A DNA stretch of 64,000 bases from Caecitellus pseudoparvulus (taxonomy: Eukaryota; Bigyra: Bicosoecida): positions 919,775 through 983,774 of the forward strand of contig CBFFRQ010000013.1 of NCBI GenBank assembly GCA_965644315.1, given 5' to 3'. This document shows, one piece after another, positions 39,032 to 50,700 of the stretch (its first letter is position 1; each line of letters begins with the position of its first letter). The position numbers and the translations under genes are program-made. The notes below the pieces were generated by a model that was not told the DNA's origin, did no database searches, and worked only from the letters and a program-made list of their open reading frames with translations.

Positions 39032-42000
39032 ATGGGTGCCTCCATGTCAGCCCAGGAGGGGTCAGCGAGGCAAGACGAGGCTGGCTCCAACGCCAGCTCG
39101 GCCAATGCGAGCCCTAGGATTCGGAGAGACTTGGTGGCCGACTGCTGCATGTGGGATGGCGAAGCTACTGAACGACTCGTGCTGAGGCTGGAGGCTGAGC
39201 GCATGCGCCTTGGTCACGGTGGGGGTGAGTGTGGCGGGGCAACCTGGCCAGGGTGAGCATGGTCGCGTGCAACGGCCGTCGCAAGTTTCTTCGCTGCGCC
39301 TCGCAGGCACATCATCTGAGGGCACCGCGCCAGCCACTCTACATGTCTCTCGCCTGCGTTTTCTAGAGCTATTTTCCCTGGTTGGAACGGCCTCCCCCGC
39401 CCCTTTGCTGGGCCCTGCTCGAGCGCTGGCTGGCGCAGACAGCGAGCCAGCTCGGCGGCGCAGTCGACGCAGCCTTCGAGCGTCACGGGGGAGTTTCTCC
39501 AGCTCCAAGCGCCGATCATCCACGACGAGCTCATCTAGCACCATCGTTTCACGACAGCATTCTGGTGCAGAGTCCCAGGCTGAAGCGACTGCTGGGCGGC
39601 CTGCCATCGGCCCCATGACGCACGAAGCAGCTGCGCGGATGGAGGCACAGGCCGACGAAGCAGCCCTGCGATCCTTTACGGGCGGAGTCGTGCGAGGGTC
39701 AGGGGCCACTGACATTCTTCTGGGCGATAGGCTGCTTTCGCTGGGCGTTCCAGGACTGCATGTTGGAAGCGAGGCGGCCCTGGACGCAGTCATGCAGGAC
39801 GGGGACTCCACAGTTCGCAGTACGGCTGACGTGCACATACCACAGGCACTGGAAGCTGCCTTGCTTCCCCACAGTAAGGAGTCGTTCGTGACTCTTCCGA
39901 AGCGCATGTTCAGTGCGTTTGCAGGCGTGGCAAGCGCGGGGGTCGAGCTGCATGGGGATGTTGCTGATGCGCGACTCGTGGCAGCTGCACTAGTCCTGGC
40001 GTGTGATGCGACAATCGAAGACAGGTGTGCACTGCTGTTTCGCCTTGTTGCGCCGGTGCACAGCCAATGGCTGGGTGCTGACCATGTGAAGGACATGTTG
40101 TGTCTCATCCTGGGGGCTGCGCGCGTGCTGGGTCTCTCGTCGCACTCGCCGGACAACGAGCGTGGAGGGGCTCTTGCATCGACTGTCGAAAGCGCCTTTC
40201 GGACTTCGGGGAAGGTTTTCGTCCCCTCTGTGCAGCCAGGCGGGGCCGGTAGCGAGGAGGCCGCAGTGGACACTGCAAGCAGCGGCCGCGATATGTCGGC
40301 TGGGCGCCATGCTGCGCTGAAAGCCAAAGGCAGGTACTTGCTCAAGCGTGTTGCACAGCTGGACGGTGAGACGCTGGGCGCTGACGCCAGCACCATCCCA
40401 GGGAGTTCCCGGAGCGGCGAGCCTGTGACAGGTGAGGAGACCACCATATCCAACGCATTTGTTTCCACGGCCTTGCAGGAGAAGCAGATTGGAACGGTCC
40501 TGGCATCCCAACATGCCGCACCAGCACCCCCCAAAGGCTACATTGCTGTGCCGTACCTTGGCGTCCGACCTCGATCGTCGCCGATGGCACCTCCGGGTGC
40601 CTCGCTTTCCGCAATGCTGTGGGGAAGCGGCGAGCACGCTCAAAAGCCGCACCTCTCTGTACAAGGCCTTATTCAGTGGTGCCATACATCCAGGCCGGTG
40701 CGAACTTTCTTGCGATCGGTAGAGTCAGTTCGCTCTGGTGTTCTGCTGGGACACGGAGTGTACGGCAGTCCGCTGGTCCGAGACGCCGTGCGCCACGTCT
40801 TGGCAGTGAAGGACACCGTATCAGAGCCTATCACTGCCATCCGGGCTGCGCTCCTGACAAGTGCTGCAGAACGCGCACCCAGCGCTGGAGCCTTGCCAGG
40901 GGTTGTGCGTGCAAGGTCGCCAGATGCTGAGTTGCAAAGCTTGCCCAGAGGTACGCCCATAACGGCTGCTTCCAGCCCAGGTCGCCATGAAGACAGCGTC
41001 CGCGCAGATCTCTCACCGGGGGGACTTGTGGAAGGTGCTCAGGTTATTGCAGCTGCGGAGAGTACGTCGGCAGCACCGCTCGAGCCAGCTCTTTTGAGCA
41101 ACGGATCCTTGACTGAGCTGGACAGGAAGCAGCGCTACATGCCCCCCCTCACTCTTGACCGCCTCGTGGACATTGCGACTGAGAACGATCTTCACGTGTT
41201 CTCGACTCATGGGGTCATGCAGCTGAGCATGTCGCAACTTTACGCCCTGCGCTTCTTGTTTGCACTCGTAGCTGGGAGCAGTGGTGTGCGCCTCAAATCC
41301 GAGCGGCGGCCAGTCCTCTCACAAGAACGCTCTGCACTGCTCCTCAGCGAGCAGCGCAGTGCTCTGCAACGCAAGACAGAGCACGAAGCAAAGGACCCAG
41401 GCCCTCACAAGGTGCAGCCGGAGAGGCTGGAGTTTGTGACGGTTTGGTACCGCAATGTGCTGACCAAGGAGGAGTTCGTCGTGTTCATGCGGGAGCACCT
41501 GGCGTCTAAGTGCAGCGAAGCAATGCTCGGCCGCCTATTTGACGTGATGAACCTCAACGCAGACGGCATGCTTGGGTTTGATGAGCTGGTATGCGGCTTG
41601 GGCTGCCTGCAGTGCGCGGGGCTTCGAGACCGCCTGCAGCTGTGGTTCTCCATTTTGGAATGCCCCCCACCCGAAGGCAAGTGCCAAGGGCCAACAGCGT
41701 CTCCATACTCTGCCGCATCTATTAACCAAGATGCGGACCGGGGCTCCTCAGCCACGCCCGGCAGCGGCAGCTGCGGCGACCAGGCAAGTCTTGCAGCCTC
41801 AGGCTTGCTTCGCGGCACGAGCACCTTGGAGAGCACTGGAACATCGAAACTTGAACAATGCTTCGTTCAAGTTTCTGAGGTGTTGCAGCTGATTCGCGAT
41901 GCGGACTCTGTCAGCGAGTGGCCACACCTTCAGACACTTCGAATCATTCGACAGCAGCACCTGGCCACCTGGCGCGAGCGCGTCCTGCACCGCTTTCAGT

Positions 42001-45000
42001 TCCAGCAACTGCCTAGCCTGCTCGCAGACACCTTGGAAGTCACGGACACACTGTCCGTCTTTACTCGAAGGAAAGGCACTTCGGAAGTCGGTTCGCCCGA
42101 GCCTGAGCCGGCGACTTCGCTGGGCGCTGACGCTGCAATAGCCGACCCGGCTGCACTGCGTGGTACAGGATTGTGGGACGACGCCAGTTTTCCACACCAT
42201 ACACCTGCAGGGCTGGGTCAGCCTGCTTTAGGGGCGTCATACCCAGGGGGTGGTTCGGTGAACGTGGATGGCGAACCAGACGAAGTGCTTCGCGAGACAC
42301 TCCACGTGACGTGGGAGGACTTCGCTGCCGAACTGTGTGCTGGCGTATCTGGAGGGGGAGGCACTACTATCACCCAGCTGGAGTTGGCGACGTGCATTGT
42401 GCGCGAGCCTGGGTTATTGGATGTGCTGACTCGGAGCTTGCTGTGGGGGTTGTTCTATCCCCCAGACCATACCTGCGCGACTCCCGCAACCAGCACTCAT
42501 GAAAGCGGCGGAGCCGCAGCGCAAGCAGCTATGTTGAAGGACCTGATCGCGCGGAGGTTTGCCCTTACATCTGAAGATGCTGACGAGCGTGCCGAAGTTG
42601 CCGCCATGGCACGTGGCGCGCTGGCTGCGGCAGGCGCCCCTAGACCAATCAGTTTTCCGTTCACGAACGCCCTATTTGCTCGCCGAGCAGGCGCTGCAGC
42701 AGCACGAACTATCAAAAAACGAGAAAAAATATCCGTGAGCTTGTTTTCCACCTTGCAGCCCAAGCCGCTGCTGCAGTACTGGAGGGAGGTGGGAGCAGCC
42801 CAGCAGCAGCGGGAGCCGGACGCGGCCCAGTCTCTCGCCGCCGAGCAGCAAGAAGCTGGTGCGAAAGAGGCAAGTGGGGAGGACCGAGTTGAGCAGACTG
42901 CTTCGACTGTCATTGGTGTGCCATTGTTTCACGTGCCTGCGTTGACGGTCGCATGCGTGCATGCTGCCACGCAAGTGAGCAGGGCGGAATGGCTGGCCCG
43001 CCCAGTAGCCAAGGTACAGGTCCCCACAAGCCCCAGTAAGCGGCTCAAGTTTGCCCCGATGTCCATGCAGAGGGATGTGCACGTGGCAGGGCTGGATGCT
43101 GCGGATCCTTCAGCAAAGACGGGAGAGGCCCATGTTGACGACCGTGCTCCTCCCCTTGCGCAAGCCAGTGTCCGAGTGTATGCCGGATCAGCCGCCTCAA
43201 CGCCCTTGGTGGCGTTCCCAAAGAATTGGGCTGGAATGGAGACCATGGTTCGGTCCCTCCCTCAAGAAGGCCCGGTGCCTGGGGTGTCAAAAGGCATGTT
43301 CCAGCGACTCCTTGCCACGCGCTTCGATGGGGCTAGGGGTGACGCCTTGCTTCTCGCGCCCCTTTGGCGCGCATACGCCCACGATTTGGCTCTGCCAGGG
43401 TCATCCAGCCTTGACATGATGGCTCTGCTTGCTAACTTGAACATGGTCTTGCACTCGGTTGCCCCCCTGGACGCTGTGGCCACTTTAGTTTTCCACCTTC
43501 TGGAGCACCGAGGCAGCGGCAAAGTTTGGCGCCAGGACTTGCTTCGCATCGCAGCACAGGTGTTTGTGTGTTGTGTGCCGTCCACTGAACGGGATGCGGC
43601 ACAATTACTGGCTCAGCAGCAGCTGGAAGCGCGGCGCCGCACTGGGCGTCCTCGAAGTTCCAGCGCCGTCTCCCGCAGTCGCCAGAGAGGACGGCGATCG
43701 TCCTTGCTCTCTGCAATTAAAAATCGAGGTGAAGTCGTTGGGGACGGAGAGTCCACCACACAGCGAACTGCGGACTTTGCACTGGACCCAGAAGACAGGC
43801 GGGGTGAGTTGCTGCGCAGAGTCATGGCCAGCTTCCCCTCTTTTGCTGAGGAGCTTGTCGTCCTCTTGCACCACCCAAGACTGTGGTCTCCATCGTGGCG
43901 CAATGAGTACAAAGCTGCGCAGGAAAAGGCGGAACAGGCTGCCAGGAGGTGCTACTTGAAGTACCTCTCGCCAGCCAAGCTGGGGCCAGGCGACGAAGCT
44001 CCGGCCAGTTCGCCAGCAAGAGGCAGGGCAGAAGGCCACACTGGTCTTGGTGGCAGGAGGGCGACATCAGGGCGGAGCAGCTTTTCTGTGGGACGCCGAC
44101 TTGTGCGGTCTAGACGCAGGGCACACGCGCTTGCGAAACGTGAAAGGGTAGCCCGCGTCGGGCTGGCCAGAGAGCCAAAGCCCAGGAGCACCGAAGACCC
44201 CACAGCACATGTAAGTGGAGAGCGGCAAGCAAACAGCGTTTCAGAGCGAGAGAGAAAAGAAGGCACGCAGTCCGAGACGGAGCAGACCTCTTCTCGCTTC
44301 TCTGACACGCTGAGTGGCGCAGCACTACATGCTTGGGGTGGGGCGCCACAGCGACTGCGCTCTCAAGAAGTCCACGAGGCCCAGGCCAGGTTGAAGAAGT
44401 CCCGCATCCAGAAGCAGTATGCTTTAACCTTTGCGACGCCGAAGCAAGTCAACACAGAGGAAGCCCGCGCGGCGAGTGCCGTGCTGGAGCAGGCTCAGGC
44501 TGACGGTCGGCACGGGTTGGAGGCGAGTCCACCACAGCAGCGTGGGAGTCACACTGGACCACAGGGCGCTGCAACAGTTCGCATTGCTCGACGTGCCCCG
44601 CCTGGAAGCTTCACGAAGCGTCAGTTCCTTGCCCTGTGCCGCTTCAATCCTGCGATCCCGCTGCTGCTGGCTGTGATGCTCGGGGTCCAGCCGTGCCAAA
44701 GTGCAGTGGAAGCCGAGCCAAGAACACCAGCTTGGCAAAAGGCACAAACTCGCATGATAAGCTTCGAGGCCTTGTCCAAACCAAGCAAGTCGAAATCTGG
44801 TCAGCGATCTGAGTTTGATGAGGACGAGCCCGGGATCCGCCCGGCTGCTCGGGAGAGCACAAGCTCTCGGCAGCCACTGCGCTCGGCTCTTAGTCCCCAT
44901 CAAAGGCGAGTGAAGCGTCCTGCTTACTCGCCGCAAGAAGCCGAGCTGATTAAGGATGCCACATCACACGCAGAGCAAGAGGCCAGGAAGCTGCTCTCGC

Positions 45001-46805
45001 AAGACCTCCTTTCTGCAGAGCAGCAGAATTTCAAAGATACTGGTCGAAGTGAGGGGGTCCAGAGCAACGGAAGCCAAGTGGCAGGTGACGACCCGGACCT
45101 TCCTGATTGGATCAAGCGCATGCAAGCGCATGCAGAAGCAGCTATGCTGGCGAACGACCCCAAGGTGGCATTCCTCATGCAACTCCAGAGGCGATTCCGC
45201 ATTGCCTCGCGTTCTCGGGAGATGGAGGCCGCTGCAGCGCCTGCTGGCGGCAGCAAGAACGGCGAAACGACTCGGACTGATGGGGCAAGGAGTCTTCGCT
45301 CCGGATCCGAAGCATGGAAGCGAGTTTCAGTCGCAGCGAGGGTCGAACCGGTCAATGCGGCAGCTCAGCCAGCTTCTGAAGCGCCTTCCGGTCTCCTGGG
45401 CACTGCCCTGTCCATGCTCCGTACGCCAAAGTTGCACTTGGGAAACACTGCGGAAGTCGGCGATCCAACTGTTGCGTCCCATCGCTTGCAGCACTTTGTG
45501 GATTCCTTGTTGGGCGACCAGGAACAAGCCCGAAGCTCTCCAGCTTCGCCGCATCTTGCGGAGGACGGATCTCCGGGTGACAGCGTTGGGAACCAGCCAG
45601 GCCGCGCCAGTGAGCCGCTGGAGGCGGGTGACGCGGGAGGTTGCGGGGAAACCGTGGGAATCTCACATACAGATCACGTCACATGGTTTGTCCTCGCCCA
45701 ACGCCTTGCTCTGACAAGGTACAGGCTGCTCATTGATGCCCGAGAGAAGAAGGTCTCCTCGCTTGTCCAGCCACGAAGGCAGCGTGCGTGGGAAGGGTAC
45801 TCCATCCAGCGAACAGCAGACGTGGCGGTACAGGGAGAGGCCATGGAGCTGTCTGCACAACTGGGCACGCTGCGCAACCTGCTCGGGCTGCCCCCCCACA
45901 CAACGCTTGCCGAACTGCATCGACGGCTGCGGGCAGAGGCTCACCTAGGAGAGCTGCAGCTCCTGCAAGTTCAGCATGACAAAGCAGAGGCGCGGGCCCA
46001 GGCCATGTACAGCAGATTGGCGGACGCTGAAGCCATGGCCGTTTCATCCATGCACAAGACACACGCGACATCCCACAGGGCTGGGCTTGCAGCAGAAGCT
46101 GCCCGACTGCGCGACGGGATCTGGACCCAGGCCGCCACCGACCTGCACATGCAGATGCACAAAGCTGATTCCCTCGCACAGAGCGCAGGCCAAGACAAGG
46201 CGGCGGTGTTTGCGGCCGGCATCTCTGCGAACACATTCGTGCCCCTCCCTCAAGCCAGGGGATCAGCCGCAGGGCGCGTCAAGATGAAGCACACCACGGC
46301 TGGGAAAGAAGGACCGTCCAACTCGGCAGATGCGACCTTGCGGCGTACAAGGAAGGGGGGCGTGGACGTGGCTGAAAGGCGGCAGGCGCCTCGGCCTCCA
46401 ACTCACGACCACAGCTTGAAGCCAACCTCACTTCGTGCTCGTGGGCGACATGCATCACGAGGATGGTCGCCGGTCCGACCGTCAACCACACAGTCTGGCA
46501 CCGTTGCTGGACGAGCAAGGTCAACGAGTGTGGGCTTGACAGAGCGTGGAGTGGAAAGGGAGTTGTGCACCGATGTGCTGAGAGAAGGGGTCGCTACGGC
46601 GGCCCAAGTCGGGGCGCTTGAATTGGGCACCCGCTTGAAAGGATCGAGCACTTCTCAGCGTTGGACATGGCAGCGAAGATCAAACCCAAGTCCCCGGCAG
46701 CCGACCAGGCTGCAGGGCACTCCATATGGGCGCAAGCTCGTGGGTGTCGCAACTGAAAGAAGCAAGGAGATGTCCAGGCCAAAATCGGCTTCGCTTGTGC
46801 GTTGA
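39032..46805 (+). CDS. Giant EF-hand protein with putative N-myristoylation site
   Basis: Two exons, 39032-39224 and 39307-46805, encode 2563 residues; the 82-nt intron joins in phase 1. The start MGASMSAQEGSARQ fits the N-myristoylation pattern MGxxxS. An EF-hand loop, NLNADGMLGFDE, lies near residue 814 inside LGRLFDVMNLNADGMLGFDE, preceded by a helix-rich domain (VLTKEEFVVFMREHLASK). A related all-helical region (SMSQLYALRFLFALVAGS) comes earlier. The remainder is long, charged and Ser/Arg/Glu-rich, with probable coiled coils near the C-terminus (AEARAQAMYSRLADAEAMAV). The combination suggests a membrane-tethered, calcium-responsive scaffold; that is inference. No known full-length relative is recognised. 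Further introns cannot be excluded, though the frame is open throughout. Confidence 0.75.
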
Positions 46806-47737
46806 TGCATTGTGACTCCTTTGGGGTGTTGTGATGAAAGTGTGGTAGCACAAGGGGTCAAGAAGGTGGGATACGGTGAGGGTGGTATAATACGCAAGTT
46901 TAAGCTTGCCTTGAAAGACGGGAATGCGCTGCATTACAAGTTCGGCTCAGGCGTGGTTTCTCGTGCCAGTCAAGATGCCCAACTGTTGAGCTCTGCTTTG
47001 AACTCCACGTCATGGGGTCGCCTTTGCTTGCTTGGGGCAAATGGGAGGATCGGCACTACAAAGAAACAGGAATCTTTGTTTGATGCTGTCCCTCTGACAA
47101 CGCTGGGCTGTGCACAAGTGTTGAAATGGAGGTGCTTGGTTCATGACACGCCGCGCACCATCAGCGTTGCAAGAGCAAGCTCGCCGAGGAGCAGTTCGAA
47201 CTGGCTGAGTCTCGGAGTGAGCTGGAATGCTCAAAAGCATGCACAGTTTGAGTTCCCAGATAAGTTCCATGTCTCTGAAGCTCGGAGGAGTGGTTCAGGT
47301 CGAGGCAACGCAAGTACAACGGAAACCAGCGCGAGGTTGAGTGTGCGCCCTACACAAGGGGGTGCTGAAGGTCGCCAGTCAACTTCCCGTTGTACTATAC
47401 ATTGAACTGTATTCTCATTCACATGAAGGCTGGTCTTCTGTCTTCAGTCGAAAGACTCACTGTGTTGACTGGGTTGAGGGAGATCGTTGAGCTGCGGAAG
47501 TTGAACTTCGTCCTCCCATCACTCCGGACCTTCATCGGCCTTGTGCACGCACGTTTTGGATACTTGCACACCTTTCTGGGGTTTCTTTCGCTGCTGTTGC
47601 TATTTTGCCCCAATGGTGCGTGCTTTCGCGACTATGGAGTGTCGTGCACAGCGTTGGAAGTATCAGTTTGGCGCTGGCACTTGTACTTGCACCCGGCACT
47701 TGGATGCCAGCGCTGCCCCTTTGTCAAGTGCACTCTC
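46806..47737. other. Long spacer before the ankyrin/Sel1 gene
   Basis: A 932-bp stretch. It contains a 197-codon + strand frame (46812-47405) with no recognisable domain and atypical composition, which I do not accept as a gene. The frame of the downstream gene is also open upstream to 47390, including a hydrophobic run, so 5' exons or a longer N-terminus are possible. Confidence 0.4.
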
Positions 47738-50700
47738 ATGATCAAGTCCGCCCCGCAGGATGTAACGATTGCACATGCTGAGGCCCACGCCGGAGCTGGC
47801 GGGGGTGCTACTCTTGGAAGCTTGCCGCGTGAAGTGATCGATGGGCTGGACAAGCTGCGATGCCTGCCAGGCTGGCCAACAAAGCGAGTTGATGCTCTGC
47901 GCGGCTCAGAAGCCACTGAGAAGGTGGAAACCTCGGCCGGAGAAGAGTCGAGTGCCATAGGGAATCGTGAAGTGGTACGTCTGCTTCAGGATGTTGGGAT
48001 GGCGCTGTTGGATCAGGCTCGCCTCTTGCAAGGGCAGCGCGAGCGAGAAGAAGTATGCCCTGCGTTGCGGTACTTGTCTATCCGTTGCTTCGCTGCGATT
48101 GAGATGCTGCATCAAGTTGGGTCCTGTGCCAGCCCTCATCTCGTGCCGGATGGTGAAGCAATGTGGGGTCCGATGGTGGAGGCTTGGAGCAGCGTACGCG
48201 CCGGACCAGGGCCAGTCGAAGGCGTACTTGCAGATCTTACTCGGTGGTGGTTGGACCGCAAGGCGAGAGGTGTGGCACCTGTTCCCTTTGGGGATGTTTC
48301 CTTGGCAAGTGCTGCAGGAAATACGGCAATCACGGAGGCAGTCACTTCGTTGGGCCGACAAGCAAGTTGGCTTCGTGGATCTGCAGCTGGGCCTATGCAG
48401 TGTGAAGCAGCTGCCAATCAAATTGATCTTGCCGCCTGTGCTGTTCAAAGGTTTCAGGGACTCGTGGGGTCTGCAGGGGCCGTGGATGTGGACGCACTTC
48501 CCCGTGAGGATGGTCTGAACGTGCCAGACGAGCTCAGCTGTTTTACTGCTAAGGACGCGTGCGTTTTCAGCAGCAAAGTCGCACCCGCCGGATCAGAAAG
48601 CAAGAATGTGGAAAAGATCTGCCAATTGGCTCTGCAGCTGCGGAGTGGTTCCGAGGCTCTTGCCCAATGTGCAGGGGGCGTGGCAAAAGCTGAGGCGGCC
48701 CGCATCGCTTTGGGTTTGCCACGCTTTGCCCAAGTACTGCAAAGCGTTGCATTCAGTTCCACGTCACCAGACGAACTCAAGTCATACCAACAAGGTGTTG
48801 GAGATGTTGCGGCAGTGCAGATGCATGGCGAGCGCTGCTGGCCCCTGAGCCGAATGCTGCAAGACGAGGCATGGGGAGACGTTGACAGTGGATCCAAGGA
48901 GTTGTTGTGTGTTCAGGTATTTGGAAGCCTTGCTGTTGCAGAGGTTTGTGGAGTGAAGGTAGACAGTGCCTGCGTGGCTGATTTTGTGGTCGTTGGCCTC
49001 AGCACATGCAGTGTTGGGAGTTTTGTCGAGTCTTTGAGGTCAAGGCGCTGTCATGTGCTCCTCAGTGCCTGCTCAAAGATTTGGGCTGGCCATGCTGCAG
49101 GAGTTTTTCGGGAAAAGGGGGCAGCGCTTGCGCGAGCTATTCTTGGAGCTGGGACTGGGTCAGAAGGGACGATGCAGGAGTCCACATCCTTCGACGATAG
49201 CGACTCCAGTGCCTGGCGAGCAGCCTTGTCAGCCTTTGAAAGGGATTCAATTGCCAACTTTGCAGACTTGTACGCTCTTGTGTTTCTGTCTTGTAAGCTG
49301 AACCGTGGCAGCGTTGAGTCCCTTGAAGAGAGGCTTCGAGCTATTGGGGCTCGGAGCATGAGCATGGCCAGGCAGCAGATGGAACACAGCTGGGCCGCCC
49401 AAGAATCATCCTTCATCACTGCGTGCCGAACGGGCGACGTAGCTTTGCTCCGGCAGCTGCTTGCGCTAGAAGGAGACGAGGCAGTGGGCGTGCATGCGAG
49501 TATCGCGGTGGAACTTGAGGCAGCCTTTTGTTGGGCATGCCACAATGGCCACCTTTGCACTGTACGCGAGCTTCTTGGGTTAACAGGCAAGCGAGAAGTT
49601 GATGTACATGCCGGCAGTAGGTTCGGGTCCGAAGCTGGCTTTCGACTTGCATGCCGAGAAGGCCATGTCGAGGTGGTGAAGGAGCTGCTGGCGTTGAAGG
49701 GGCACCGGGAGATCGATGTGCATGCTGGCGATGATGGCGGATTCCGGCTCGCATGCAAGCGGAGTCATGTAGCTGTTGTGCGTGAGCTCTTGCGGCTTGA
49801 AGGTGGTCGTGCCATTGACTTACGCGCCCATGGGGACCAGTGGCTCAGGTGGGCGTGCGATCATTGCAGCTTCAATGTCGTCTGCGAGCTGCTGACGCAT
49901 TGCACTTCATTGGCGGGCAAGGGGCATGCACGGCACCGAACGCAGGGCAGTGAACAGTCCAGTACAGAGTCAGGTACAGCTGGAAGTGCAACAGGAAGGG
50001 ATTCAGCCACTCAGCCTTTGTTGGACGAACGTGTAGCTAGGTTGGAGAGCAGCGCCCGTGACGGTCTTTCGTTGACACTGCAAGAAAAGGTGGCTCAGCT
50101 TCGTAGAATCGTAGAAGCGGCTGCTCCTTATGTCCATCAAATGGACCACGGGAGCAGCACGGCAAGCTCTGAACCCGCAGCAGACTGTGCAACACCTTGC
50201 AGTGGTAAGCGTTCCATCACTGAAGAGCCAGAAGTGGGATTTGAATCCAAGCAGCAGCAAGCTGCCGGAACACCAAGGATTTCAGTAGCGCAAATCCGAA
50301 ATAGGAAGGCTGCTGCGGATGCGCTGGTGTGGACGGGTGAGGAAGGACGCGCCACAGAAGCGACCGCCATATCCCCGGGAAATGCGTTCGTAGATGAGAG
50401 TGAGGCGACTACAACAGGAACCGAGACTTCTCCAGTATACAAGGCAAGAAGCGTGGGTGCAGGCAAGAACACCCACGCGCATTTGCGAATTGATCTACGC
50501 TCTTGCGATCGTCGCGCTCACGAGTGGGATTTCCCTGCGACTCCCAAAGTCTCCAGTGGGTTGTCCGTGAAGCTTGGCCTTGGGCAAAGCAAGTCCAAGG
50601 GTCTGGACCCAGAGAAGTACATGACTGCTATCAAGTCAGGCAACACAATTGCTCCGTCGGGCGATCCTGAGATTGACGATGATCACAGCGAAGCGCCTAT

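Noticed and set aside
39062-40534. 490-codon - strand ORF opposite the giant EF-hand gene
   Set aside because: Low-complexity Ser/Arg/Ala translation and no domain; it overlaps the exon 1 - intron - exon 2 structure that joins correctly on the + strand.
46812-47405. 197-codon + strand ORF between two large genes
   Set aside because: Atypical composition, no domain and no splice sites that join it convincingly to the next gene.
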